Below are positions 10,024 through 18,989 of a DNA stretch of 64,000 nucleotides, piece after piece. The number at the start of each line of letters is the position of its first letter. Position 1 is the stretch's first letter. This DNA comes from Streptococcus equinus. Its GTDB lineage: Bacteria; Bacillota; Bacilli; Lactobacillales; Streptococcaceae. Location of the stretch: assembly GCF_900104225.1 (NCBI RefSeq), contig NZ_FNJK01000001.1:310001-374000 (forward strand), in the 5' to 3' direction. The position numbers and the translations under genes were made by a program. The notes beneath the pieces are model-generated. The model ran no database searches and was not told the origin of the DNA. It saw only the letters and a list, made by a program, of their open reading frames with translations.

Positions 10024-10814
10024 GTGAAAAAAAACATACCATTGCAATTTGCGCATATGGTGAGAGTTCATATTTGGAAGAATGTATTCTTTCTGTAGAA
10101 AAGCAAACAGTATCATCTGATGTTTACATTTACACATCAACACCAAATAATTTAATTAAATCATTGGCTGAAAAATACCATCTTCCATTATATGTTGGTG
10201 AACGAAAATCAATAGGAGCTGATTGGAATCAGGCACTTTCACATTGTAAAACAGAATATGTGACAATTGTTCACCAGGACGATTTGTATGATGAAACTTT
10301 CACACAGAAGGTATTGGAATCATTCGAAAAGTACCCGAACTCAACGATTGTTTATACAGACTATCATGAATTAAAAATGATGGCAGAAGGAGCTAAGGAT
10401 ATTGCAAGTAATCAGAACTTAAAAATCAAACGTTTGATGCTTAATGTTCTATCAGTGCTACCTAGTTCAAAATGGTGGCGTAATCGTGTCCTATCATTTG
10501 GAAATCCTATTTGTTGTCCAAGTGTTTCATATAATATGAAACGTTTGTCGGACTTCCAATTTGATGAGGAGATGAAGACAAGTTTGGATTGGTATGCATG
10601 GTACACAATTTCTGAAAAATACAAAGGGCGTTTTTCTTACATTAAGGAATCTTTGATGTTTCACCGTATTCATGAGGAATCTGAAACAACGGCAACGATT
10701 TCAAATAATACACGAACAAACGAAGATTTACAAATGTATCAGCTGCTTTGGCCAAAAGCTATCGCTAACTTACTGATTAAGTTTTATCAAAAAAGTCAGA
10801 ATTCAAATCAATAG
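10020..10814 (+). CDS. GT2 glycosyltransferase, cluster-specific
   Basis: A 264-aa GT2 protein with an N-terminal AICAYGESSYLEECI donor segment and the metal motif HQDD at residues 85-88. It starts in a 4-base overlap with the RgpF-domain gene and has only a distant AAGGA 12 bases upstream, which suggests coupled translation. Compared with the group A carbohydrate order (gacG, gacH, gacI) this gene is an insertion between the gacG-like and gacI-like genes. It is therefore a candidate for setting a group-specific linkage. Acceptor and donor are unknown. Confidence 0.8.
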   Translation: MSEKKHTIAICAYGESSYLEECILSVEKQTVSSDVYIYTSTPNNLIKSLAEKYHLPLYVGERKSIGADWNQALSHCKTEYVTIVHQDDLYDETFTQKVLESFEKYPNSTIVYTDYHELKMMAEGAKDIASNQNLKIKRLMLNVLSVLPSSKWWRNRVLSFGNPICCPSVSYNMKRLSDFQFDEEMKTSLDWYAWYTISEKYKGRFSYIKESLMFHRIHEESETTATISNNTRTNEDLQMYQLLWPKAIANLLIKFYQKSQNSNQ

Positions 10815-10825
10815 GAGGCAGCCGC

Positions 10826-11521
10826 GTGTTAAAAAAATTAATTATTATCCCTGCATATAATGAGAGCAGCAATATTGAAGGTACGGTTGCTGCAATTAAA
10901 AAAGATGCACCAGATTTTGACTATGTCATTATTAATGACTGTTCAACAGATAACACACTTGAAATTTGTCAAAAAAATAATTTCAATGTCGTGTCACTTC
11001 CAATTAATCTTGGAATTGGTGGTGCAGTGCAAACGGGTTATTTATATGCTAAAAAACATGGTTATGATTTAGCTGTTCAAGTAGACGGTGATGGTCAACA
11101 TAATCCTGCTTTCTTATCCAAAATGGCTGATGAGTTGATAGAAAGTGATGTTAACATGGTAATTGGTTCACGTTTTCTAGAAAAAGAAGGCTTTCAATCA
11201 TCGTTTATGCGTCGTTTGGGGATTCGCTATTTTATGGGCTTGATTCACTTGCTTACAGGTAAGAAAATCACAGACGCAACTTCAGGATTGCGAATGATAG
11301 ATCGCAATATTATTGAACTGTTTGCGGGTGATTATCCAGATGACTATCCAGAACCAGAAACAATTGTTTCTTTACTTAATAAAGGTTATTCTGTTAAGGA
11401 AATTCCGGTTGTTATGAACGAGAGACAAGGTGGTGTTTCGTCAATTTCTGCAACAAAATCCGTTTATTATATGATTAAAGTGACATTGGCTATTATATTT
11501 GTAAAATTAAGGGGGAAATAA
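10826..11521 (+). CDS. GacI-like polyprenyl-phosphate glycosyltransferase (GT2, DPM1-like)
   Basis: A 231-aa GT2 enzyme of the dolichol-phosphate-mannose-synthase-like group. It shows PAYNESSNIEGTV at the N terminus, NLGIGGAVQTGY, and VDGDGQH at residues 86-92. It lacks C-terminal membrane helices. It is directly followed by a DUF2304 membrane protein, the same pairing as GacI-GacJ in S. pyogenes. There GacI makes undecaprenyl-phosphate GlcNAc and GacJ stimulates it. The start is GTG at 10826, chosen because AGGAGG (10813-10818) lies 7 bases upstream. Making Und-P-GlcNAc is an inference from the pairing. Confidence 0.83.
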   Translation: MLKKLIIIPAYNESSNIEGTVAAIKKDAPDFDYVIINDCSTDNTLEICQKNNFNVVSLPINLGIGGAVQTGYLYAKKHGYDLAVQVDGDGQHNPAFLSKMADELIESDVNMVIGSRFLEKEGFQSSFMRRLGIRYFMGLIHLLTGKKITDATSGLRMIDRNIIELFAGDYPDDYPEPETIVSLLNKGYSVKEIPVVMNERQGGVSSISATKSVYYMIKVTLAIIFVKLRGK

Positions 11522-11522
11522 G

Positions 11523-11858
11523 ATGACACAAACAGCGAGCCTTTTTATCTCAATTGTTATTGTACTTTTTGTAGCATACTCATTCCATTTGATTAAGAAG
11601 GATAAACTATCTATTCGTTATTCGTTATCATGGTATATTCTAAGCGTTATTTTATTGATTGCTGTTTGGTTCCCAAATTTATTGGTTGTATTGGCTAATT
11701 TATTAGGTATTTATTCCCCAATGAATCTGGTTTTCTTTGTTGGATTTTGCTTAAGTTTGTGGATTCTTTTCTCACTAACTCGCATTGTTTCTATTCAAAG
11801 CTCAAAGATTAAAAGCTTGGCACAACAAATTGCATTAAGTGAGAAGAAGGATGATTAA
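11523..11858 (+). CDS. GacJ-like DUF2304 membrane protein
   Basis: A 111-aa protein with three hydrophobic segments (about 6-23, 33-55 and 68-90) and a basic, then charged cytoplasmic-type tail. Size and layout match the DUF2304 family. In group A Streptococcus the family member GacJ binds the soluble-type GT2 GacI and raises its catalytic rate. The gene begins 1 base after the stop of the GT2 gene and overlaps the next start, so the two products are likely made in step. No catalytic motif is visible, consistent with an accessory subunit. Confidence 0.82.
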   Translation: MTQTASLFISIVIVLFVAYSFHLIKKDKLSIRYSLSWYILSVILLIAVWFPNLLVVLANLLGIYSPMNLVFFVGFCLSLWILFSLTRIVSIQSSKIKSLAQQIALSEKKDD

Positions 11859-13119
11859 ATTATTGAAAATTGGGCAGAAAGCTTCTCAAAAAGAAGTCTT
11901 TGCTTGGAATATTTTGGGCAGTTTAGCTTCAGCAGCTATGTCAACGCTTTTGCTGTTATCTGTAGCTCGTTTATTGGATAGCTATAACGCCGATGTTTTT
12001 AGTATTGCTTATGCTGTTGGAAATCTATTGATTACAGTAGCTACTTTTCAAGTTCGTGACTTTCAAGCAACAGATATTAAAGAGAAGTATTCTTTTAATA
12101 ATTATTTCTATGCACGTGTGTTAACTATCTTTATTATGATGCTTGTAGCCCTTGGTTATGTTCTTATGCATGGCTATGACGCTTACAAATCTTTATGTGT
12201 TTTACTGATTTGTTTTTATCGCTGTAGTGATGCCTTATCTGATGTTTTTCAGGGAATGTTTCAACAGCACGAACGCCTTGATATTGCGGGAAAATCTCTT
12301 TTTTTTAGAAATGGATTTATCTTTGTAGGTTTTACAATTACATTGATTATTACACATGAGTTGTTATTATCATTGATTATCATGAATGTACTGTCCTTTG
12401 TTTTTGTTTTCGGTTTTGATTTCTTGTTGAGTCGATATTTTAGCAAAATTAAAGCATTTCATTTTTCATTTAAACAAATCAGAGGTCTTTTAGTAGAAAG
12501 TAGTCCACTATTTATTAATGCTTTTATGTTGGTTTCCATTTACAATCAGCCAAAATATGCATTAGACAACTTATTTGAGCAAGGCTTACTTGAAGTTGGT
12601 GTTCAAACGGACTTTAATATTCTCTTTATGCCGGTTTTTGCCATGAATTTGACAATGATTTTCTTTAGGCCAATGATGACTCAAATGGCTATTTTTCTTG
12701 AAAAAAAAGAATTTGAATCGTTTGTTCAATATCGTAGGAAATTGCTGCAACTGCTTGTTTTTATTTCATTTTTGATTTTAGCAGTTGTGTCTGTTATTGG
12801 AGTACCAATTTTAAATATTGTTTATTCGACTAATTTAAATAGGTATTTAGTGGCATTTATTATTTTAATGGTAGGGGGTATTGCTAGTACTTTTGCGACA
12901 GTTTGTGATAATATTTTGACAGTTTTGCGTAAGCAAAAACTTTTGGTGATTTCATTTGCCAGTGGATTTTGTGTATCCTATTTTTCAGCCAATCCTTTGG
13001 TTGAACATTATGGCATTTATGGTGCATCAATTTCATTTACATTATCAATGTTAACGTGGTTACTAGTATCTCTAATTATCTATTTTAGCGCTAAAGATTC
13101 ATATAAGGAGAAAAAATGA
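11851..13119 (+). CDS. Polysaccharide flippase-like membrane protein (MOP/Wzx type; gacK position)
   Basis: A highly hydrophobic protein with about 12 predicted membrane segments, resembling Wzx-type flippases of the MOP superfamily. The position after the GacI/GacJ pair matches gacK. There it is thought to flip the lipid-linked side-chain sugar outward. I use ATG 11851 (422 aa), which overlaps the end of the DUF2304 gene. An in-frame GTG at 11839 has no better ribosome site. A TTG at 11863 would have GAAGAAGG at 12-base spacing. The start is therefore uncertain, though the frame is not. It ends in an ATGA overlap. Confidence 0.78.
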   Translation: MIKLLKIGQKASQKEVFAWNILGSLASAAMSTLLLLSVARLLDSYNADVFSIAYAVGNLLITVATFQVRDFQATDIKEKYSFNNYFYARVLTIFIMMLVALGYVLMHGYDAYKSLCVLLICFYRCSDALSDVFQGMFQQHERLDIAGKSLFFRNGFIFVGFTITLIITHELLLSLIIMNVLSFVFVFGFDFLLSRYFSKIKAFHFSFKQIRGLLVESSPLFINAFMLVSIYNQPKYALDNLFEQGLLEVGVQTDFNILFMPVFAMNLTMIFFRPMMTQMAIFLEKKEFESFVQYRRKLLQLLVFISFLILAVVSVIGVPILNIVYSTNLNRYLVAFIILMVGGIASTFATVCDNILTVLRKQKLLVISFASGFCVSYFSANPLVEHYGIYGASISFTLSMLTWLLVSLIIYFSAKDSYKEKK

Positions 13120-14429
13120 AAATAGAAAAATTATTTTTATTCTTAGCAGTTCCCTGTGTTGCACTGTTTATGTTTTTGGTTCCTGTGACGCAAGTTCCAG
13201 ATGAAGGAGAACATTCACGGCTAGCATGGGAGATTGGATATAACGTGAAAAACGAAGATGAATTCAATAGCTTAGTTTTTCACCAAGCTGATGCAGTTTT
13301 AAATAGTTCATCTGAACCTGAAGCTTTAAATAAAAAAGTTTACCGAAAATTATTTGAAAAGAAAGTTGATTTTTCAAAAGATCATTTTAAATTAAAATTT
13401 TCAATAAAAAAATTGATGCATTTACCACAGTTTATTGGTATGTTGATTGGTAAAGCTATTTATCCTTCATTAGGTGTCATACTTTTAGTAGGACGAATTG
13501 TTAATGCTCTTGTTTATATCATTGGAATGTATTTTGTTATCAAAGCAGCAAAATACGGTAAATTAGCTTTGATGTTTATTTCGTTATTACCAATGATGTT
13601 ACAGCAAGCAGCTTCTCTATCTTATGATGTTTTAAATTACGTCTCGATTGCATGTTTCTTTGTTTTCTTTGTTAATCTTATCAAAGAAAGAACATTTACT
13701 AATAAAAAGTTTCTTCAGCTTATCTTATTAACTTTATTCCTTTATTCAACGAAAACAAATAACCTGCTTTTATTACCGTTCTTAGTAATGATAGATTTTG
13801 AGTTTGAAGGATTTTTAAAAGTGTTAAATCCAGCTTATAATTTCTTCAAGAAATATAGATGGTATTTTGTTACAGGAGCGGTTTGCTTAGGAATTGTTGC
13901 GTTTTATTTCTTCTTAAAAGGCTGGGGTGGAACTCAACACTTTATTTGGGTAATGTTTAATACTTTTTTCTTACAACAAGAAAACGTTAATTTAAATGGT
14001 TTGTTAACTATTGGTATTTTCGGAGAATTTGGCTGGTTAACGACTCAATTACCGTTATGGCTAGTCTTTATTGATATTGTTGTATTGATTTTAATATATT
14101 TAAGTGAATATCTTCCCGTCACTAAAACAGAAGGTATTTCATCAGCTTTAATTTTCCCAGTGCAAGTGCTTATTATTGTTGTTGGAATGTACTTTGCTTG
14201 GACATTGAGATCTAATCCTGATAATGTTGGTGCGAATAGAATTGCTCACGGTGAACAAGGTCGTTATTTCACACCTTTCTTGATTTATTTAGCACCGTTG
14301 TTTAGTCTTTGCCAGTCAAAACTAAGATTTGAATTTAGTCAAAAATCAATTATTAAACTATCAACAATTATTATTCTAATCAATGTTGCAGTGTCATTTG
14401 CTGTCTTATGGGCATATTATTGGGTATAG
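13116..14429 (+). CDS. DUF2142-type polytopic membrane protein, probable GT-C glycosyltransferase (gacL position)
   Basis: A 437-aa polytopic protein with about 10-12 hydrophobic segments. After the first membrane segment comes a VPDEGEHSRLAW stretch. Such an acidic DE..H motif in the first outer loop is characteristic of DUF2142 proteins and resembles the catalytic loop of GT-C enzymes. Those use polyprenyl-phosphate sugars on the outer membrane face. Its place after the flippase-like gene matches gacL, which transfers GlcNAc side chains in S. pyogenes. Function here is inferred from fold and location. Confidence 0.76.
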   Translation: MKIEKLFLFLAVPCVALFMFLVPVTQVPDEGEHSRLAWEIGYNVKNEDEFNSLVFHQADAVLNSSSEPEALNKKVYRKLFEKKVDFSKDHFKLKFSIKKLMHLPQFIGMLIGKAIYPSLGVILLVGRIVNALVYIIGMYFVIKAAKYGKLALMFISLLPMMLQQAASLSYDVLNYVSIACFFVFFVNLIKERTFTNKKFLQLILLTLFLYSTKTNNLLLLPFLVMIDFEFEGFLKVLNPAYNFFKKYRWYFVTGAVCLGIVAFYFFLKGWGGTQHFIWVMFNTFFLQQENVNLNGLLTIGIFGEFGWLTTQLPLWLVFIDIVVLILIYLSEYLPVTKTEGISSALIFPVQVLIIVVGMYFAWTLRSNPDNVGANRIAHGEQGRYFTPFLIYLAPLFSLCQSKLRFEFSQKSIIKLSTIIILINVAVSFAVLWAYYWV

Positions 14430-14441
14430 GAGTACAATTGG

Positions 14442-15404
14442 ATGATTAGTGTTATTGTTCCGGTTTACAATGCTCAAGAACATTTATCAGACTGTCTTGA
14501 TTCACTTTTACATCAAACATTAGAGAGTGATTTCTATGAAATCATTCTCTTAAATGATGGTTCAAAAGATATGTCTGCTGAAATTTGTGAGCGTTATGCG
14601 AAGCAGTATAGCAATATTGTTTTTGTTAATAAAGAAAACGAAGGTGTCTCAAAAACACGAAATCTAGGAATTCAAAAAGCAAAAGGCGACTTTGTCGCCT
14701 TTGTTGATAATGATGACTTAGTAGAAACAGATTATTTGGAAAAACTGTATACAGCAATTTCTCAATCAAATGCTGATGCTGTTTTTTCAGGCTATACTCG
14801 TATGACTTATTCAGGAAAAGTTTTGTTTAAAGAAAGCTTAAGTCAAACTGAGTGGGCAAAATACATAGTGATGGCCCCTTGGGCGAAGCTTTATCGAAGA
14901 CAAGTTTTATTGGATAATAGAATTGAATTCTTTGATTATGGAATAGGAGAAGATGTTGCATTTAACCTACAGTTTTTAGCTAAAACTAAAAATATTGATA
15001 TTATTTCCTATTCTGGCTATAAATGGATGTTTAATGATGATAGTGTATCTAATACCTCTCAACGTGGCTTAGATGATCGTTTAGATATACGCATTTTACT
15101 AGAGAAAATTTTAGAAAATAATCCAGAGCCAGATGATTATTTGTCATATTTTATTTTTAGATATTATATTTGGTATCTTTTATTTTCAGGACGTTCATCT
15201 AGTAAACAGCAATTTCTATCTTATAATAGGAAAATTAAAGCATTTTTACGTGAGAAAAATATTTCTAGAAAAATATCACCGTTATCACGTCGCTTGAAGG
15301 GCGAAAAATTTTCAAATCGTTGTGCAGTGTTAGTTTTTAGTCTTTTAGATAAATGTTATTTGTTACCACTGTTTGCGTCAGTTTATTGTAAAAGTAAAAA
15401 ATGA
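14442..15404 (+). CDS. GT2 glycosyltransferase, accessory
   Basis: A 320-aa EpsJ/CpsJ-style GT2 enzyme. PVYNAQEHLSDCLDSLL begins the domain and the metal motif DNDD lies at residues 89-92. The C-terminal third is rich in aromatic and basic residues without clear helices through the membrane. The ATG is preceded by AGGAG (14428-14432) at 9-base spacing. The gene has no equivalent in the group A carbohydrate order and is followed directly by another GT2, so the two may add a branch or alternative side chain. Sugar specificity is unknown. Confidence 0.8.
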   Translation: MISVIVPVYNAQEHLSDCLDSLLHQTLESDFYEIILLNDGSKDMSAEICERYAKQYSNIVFVNKENEGVSKTRNLGIQKAKGDFVAFVDNDDLVETDYLEKLYTAISQSNADAVFSGYTRMTYSGKVLFKESLSQTEWAKYIVMAPWAKLYRRQVLLDNRIEFFDYGIGEDVAFNLQFLAKTKNIDIISYSGYKWMFNDDSVSNTSQRGLDDRLDIRILLEKILENNPEPDDYLSYFIFRYYIWYLLFSGRSSSKQQFLSYNRKIKAFLREKNISRKISPLSRRLKGEKFSNRCAVLVFSLLDKCYLLPLFASVYCKSKK

Positions 15405-15418
15405 TTAGAGGAGATAAA

Positions 15419-16396
15419 ATGAAATTTTCAATTATTGTACCGGCATATAATGTGGCACAATATATCGAAGAGTGTGTGGAAAGTGTTCTAAATCAAGATT
15501 ATGATAACTATGAAGTTATTGTTGTTGATGATGGAGCAACTGATGAAACACCTCAAATTATTGATAGCCTTGCCCAAAAATCCGAAAAAGTTAAAGTTAT
15601 TCATCAAAAAAATGGTGGATTATCTGCTGCACGTAATAGCGGAATTGAAGCAGCAAATGGTGATTATATAATCTTTCTAGATGGAGATGATTTTTGGTCA
15701 AGTCAGTCTTTTTTAAACGACATCAACAATAGACTTAATGAAAATTCTGTTGATGTTATTATCTATTCTTACTCATACCATTATACCGATAAAATTGTTA
15801 AGAAGACAATCAGTAATAAAGGATTATCGGGAAATATAAAGAAAGATTGTACAGACTTAGTTAAACGTGAATTGATAACCGCACCTGCATGGAATAAATG
15901 TGTAAAGAGAACTTTGTTTGTAGACGGTTCTCTAGATTTTCAAGTTGGTTTCCTTTCAGAAGATTGTCTTTGGTGTGCAAATCTTTTGAAGCTAATGACA
16001 AGTTATGCAGTTTTTGACAATGCACAATACATGTATCGTCAAAATCGAGCAGGAAGTATCACCAATGTTGTTAAAGAAAAAAATGTTCTCGATATTTTAA
16101 AGAGTATTTCAATTGGCCTTGATAATATCAAAAAACTTCCATTTGAAAAACAGGAAGCATTAAAAGTCTATTTTGCAATTTCATATATTTCAATTTTGCC
16201 GTTTGTTCATTTATATAAAAACAACTTTGATATTAAAAACTATTTAAAAAATTATGAATATTTGTTACAATATTCAAGGCAGATTGAAAACAAAAGTTTT
16301 AAATATACTGGCTTGGTGGCAAAAGGGATAGGAGTAGAAAAGGCAGCTGCCTTGTTTAATAAGTTACTTGGTCTGTACAAAAAGTTTAAAGGTTAA
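15419..16396 (+). CDS. GT2 glycosyltransferase, accessory (second of pair)
   Basis: A 325-aa GT2 protein with PAYNVAQYIEECVESVLNQ at the N terminus, a VVDDGATDETP donor segment and DGDD at residues 88-91. The start at 15419 is favoured over an in-frame ATG at 15401 because AGAGGAG (15407-15413) sits 5 bases upstream. The 15401 ATG overlaps the previous stop and has no ribosome site. The protein is similar in layout to its upstream neighbour, suggesting related roles in side-chain synthesis. Donor and acceptor are not identifiable. Confidence 0.8.
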   Translation: MKFSIIVPAYNVAQYIEECVESVLNQDYDNYEVIVVDDGATDETPQIIDSLAQKSEKVKVIHQKNGGLSAARNSGIEAANGDYIIFLDGDDFWSSQSFLNDINNRLNENSVDVIIYSYSYHYTDKIVKKTISNKGLSGNIKKDCTDLVKRELITAPAWNKCVKRTLFVDGSLDFQVGFLSEDCLWCANLLKLMTSYAVFDNAQYMYRQNRAGSITNVVKEKNVLDILKSISIGLDNIKKLPFEKQEALKVYFAISYISILPFVHLYKNNFDIKNYLKNYEYLLQYSRQIENKSFKYTGLVAKGIGVEKAAALFNKLLGLYKKFKG

Positions 16397-16414
16397 GGAT
16401 TTTCAAAAGGTATA

Positions 16415-18868
16415 ATGATATTTTTAAAATCAATAGGTAATTTTTGTAAGAAGAATAAAGGTGTTTTACTTTCCTATTTTGTAACCTTTCTCATTACCTA
16501 CTTACATCTTATTATAGTAATTGGCTTAGAAAATCATCGAACTATTACACCGCTTATTTGGATTTTGTTAGGTGTTTTTATTGTCTTATATGCCCTCCAA
16601 ATTCGAAAAAGAATGGGAAATAAATGGTGGCTATTATATCTTCCACTTATTTATTTACTTTTTTTAATAGGTGCTTATTTTGTAAAAGTCACTTTAAATC
16701 TTAATAATGAAAAATTTGATTGGACAAAATTTCAGCATTTTTGGGATACTAACTTTTTAATTCCTTTAGCATGTTTGCTGATATTAGCTCTTGTCTTTAA
16801 TCATTTCTCAAGTTATTTTTCTAATGAGTTTATCAATGCTTTTTCTCTGAAAAAGAAATGCTATGACATTTTAGTAATGAGTCAAATTGCAACAATGTTT
16901 ATTGTTACAAGCAATCAATTAATAAATAGTTTCCTTTCAAATTCACTTTTTGCTGTTGAGGATATTAAAAAGACGGCTTATGCATGGCAATTGTTTAATT
17001 ATTCTCTTGGAATGTATATCTTTTTCAGTTTAGTTACTTATGCATCAGCTAAAGGAATAAGTCACCTTATTAAGAATAAGCCAACCCCTTCTTTATCGGT
17101 TGCGACAAGTTTGTTGTTGGCTTTTATTTTTAATTTTACAATTCAAGCGGGAGTGACTGAAAAAGGTGAATCTTATGGGTATTATATCGCCTCAGGAGCA
17201 ACGATATTACAAATTTTAATTATCTTTGCTTGTTTCATGGTGATTTATATTACTATTAATCGCTATTTACCAGCTACAGTTTTTAACATTGTTTTAGGAG
17301 TTGTAATCAGCTATATTAATGCTGAAAAATTTGCTTTACGTAATGAGCCATTTTTGATTGCAGATTTTACTTGGTTAAATGATATCGGATTTTTTAAAGA
17401 ATATGTTAGTGAAAATGCTCTTTTATTAAGCATAGTAGGGATCCTTTGGACAATTGTTATTTTGTATTATGTTAGGAAAAAGTGTTTGCCCGGGCAAATA
17501 TTTAAAAATTGGAAACAACGATTAGCAGTTGCCGTTACAATTGTTGTTGCTTTTTCAGGAACATTATCGATATTTAAGAATCAAGAGGATGGAAGAATTT
17601 CTGAACATATTCCAGTTTTATCTTCTGTTTATAACCTTTATAATGTCAATTGGCAAGGAATTAATGCTAATACTAGATTTCAATCTTTGAGCTTTGTATG
17701 GCTAAAACAGTTAACAATTACTGATATTGAAAAACCAGCTAATTATAGTCAAAAGGAAATTGACAAAGTTTATAAGAAATATACAAATCTTGCTGGTGAG
17801 ATAAATGCCACAAGGACAGAAAATATTTCTGATCAAACAGTGATCTTCATTCTAAGTGAAAGTTTAGCAGATCCTGCTCGTGTTCCTGGGGTAACTTTAT
17901 CGGCTCCAGTAATACCGCAAATTCAACAGATTCAAGCTGGAACAACATCGGGCTTAATGAAATCCGATGGTTATGGTGGTGGAACAGCTAATATGGAATT
18001 CCAGACCTTGACAGGTTTACCAATGTATAACTACAATGATATGATTTCAGTTCTGTATACTGAGGTAATTCCGAAGATGAATTATATTCCATCAATTAGT
18101 AATGCCTTTGAGCCAGAAAATAGGATTGCCATTCATTTATCTGATGCTACTCACTATGCACGTAATTCAGTGTATACGAAATTAAAATTTGATAAATTTG
18201 TTGCTACATCAGGGTCAGATGATATTGCAGAAGAGGTTAATATTTTGGGAGCTTACCCAAGTGATACGTCAACCTATGATAATATTCTCTCTAAGATTGA
18301 TACTAATCAAAACCAATTCTTTTCTGTGATGACCATGCAAAACCATGGACCATGGTTTCCAACTGATTTGACTGATATTACTGCAAGTGGAGAAGGTTTG
18401 ACAAGTGACCAAAATGAAAGCTTAACGAATTATGCGAGACTTTTGAGTTATACTGATAGCAGCACTGCGGAGTTTTTACAGCAATTAGAAGGAATTGATA
18501 AGAAAATTACGGTTGTATTCTATGGAGATCATTTACCAGGTATTTATCCAAAATCAATCTTTAAGGATAATCCTGAATTGCAGTATTTGACTGATTATTT
18601 TATTTGGTCAAATCATGGTACTGTTAAAGATGATTATCCATTAGTTAATTCTAGTGATTTTCCAGCTGAATTATTAGCCCATACAAATTCGCGTGTATCG
18701 CCTTATTATGCATTGTTAACGGAAGTTTTAAATAAAGCTAGTGTTGATAAAGATAAACTTGATGGTGATGGTAAAGAAATTGCTAAAGATCTCAAATTAA
18801 TTCAGTATGATTTGTCTGAAGGAAAAGGGTATATTTTGAAGCATTCTGATTTCTTTGATTTTCAATAG
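16415..18868 (+). CDS. GacH-like phosphoglycerol transferase (LTA-synthase superfamily)
   Basis: An 817-aa membrane protein with about a dozen hydrophobic segments in its first 390 residues, followed by an extracellular sulfatase-fold domain. Catalytic-type landmarks are Glu482 in SESLADP, the probable nucleophile Thr524 in GGGTANMEF, and GDH with Asp705-His706. GacH and S. mutans SccH have this architecture and add sn-glycerol-1-phosphate to the polysaccharide side chain. Unlike S. pyogenes, where gacH lies before gacI, the gene here sits at the operon end after two extra GT2 genes. LtaS in this window (minus strand near 34700) is a separate family member. Confidence 0.87.
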   Translation: MIFLKSIGNFCKKNKGVLLSYFVTFLITYLHLIIVIGLENHRTITPLIWILLGVFIVLYALQIRKRMGNKWWLLYLPLIYLLFLIGAYFVKVTLNLNNEKFDWTKFQHFWDTNFLIPLACLLILALVFNHFSSYFSNEFINAFSLKKKCYDILVMSQIATMFIVTSNQLINSFLSNSLFAVEDIKKTAYAWQLFNYSLGMYIFFSLVTYASAKGISHLIKNKPTPSLSVATSLLLAFIFNFTIQAGVTEKGESYGYYIASGATILQILIIFACFMVIYITINRYLPATVFNIVLGVVISYINAEKFALRNEPFLIADFTWLNDIGFFKEYVSENALLLSIVGILWTIVILYYVRKKCLPGQIFKNWKQRLAVAVTIVVAFSGTLSIFKNQEDGRISEHIPVLSSVYNLYNVNWQGINANTRFQSLSFVWLKQLTITDIEKPANYSQKEIDKVYKKYTNLAGEINATRTENISDQTVIFILSESLADPARVPGVTLSAPVIPQIQQIQAGTTSGLMKSDGYGGGTANMEFQTLTGLPMYNYNDMISVLYTEVIPKMNYIPSISNAFEPENRIAIHLSDATHYARNSVYTKLKFDKFVATSGSDDIAEEVNILGAYPSDTSTYDNILSKIDTNQNQFFSVMTMQNHGPWFPTDLTDITASGEGLTSDQNESLTNYARLLSYTDSSTAEFLQQLEGIDKKITVVFYGDHLPGIYPKSIFKDNPELQYLTDYFIWSNHGTVKDDYPLVNSSDFPAELLAHTNSRVSPYYALLTEVLNKASVDKDKLDGDGKEIAKDLKLIQYDLSEGKGYILKHSDFFDFQ

Positions 18869-18877
18869 TAAAATATC

Positions 18878-18903
18878 GAGAGAGCAATAAAGCTCTCTTT
18901 TTA
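18878..18903 (+). terminator. Rho-independent terminator closing the main polysaccharide operon
   Basis: A 7-bp stem AGAGAGC (18879-18885) and GCTCTCT (18892-18898) with a six-base loop runs into a T tract. It separates the rgpA-to-gacH-like operon from the RgpF-GT4 unit. Confidence 0.85.
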
Positions 18904-18965
18904 TATTGTAATATTATTCTTCAAAATAGATTTACTAGTGAAAAAAAGCAAGCTTTAGTGTAGAA

Positions 18966-18973
18966 TATATAAT
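18966..18973 (+). promoter_or_regulatory. Putative -10 for the RgpF-GT4 unit
   Basis: TATAAT at 18968-18973 lies 17 bases before the likely start at 18990. No convincing -35 was found at proper spacing, so this is tentative. Placing a promoter here rests mainly on the terminator just upstream. Confidence 0.4.
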
Positions 18974-18989
18974 AGAAAAAAGATTGGAA

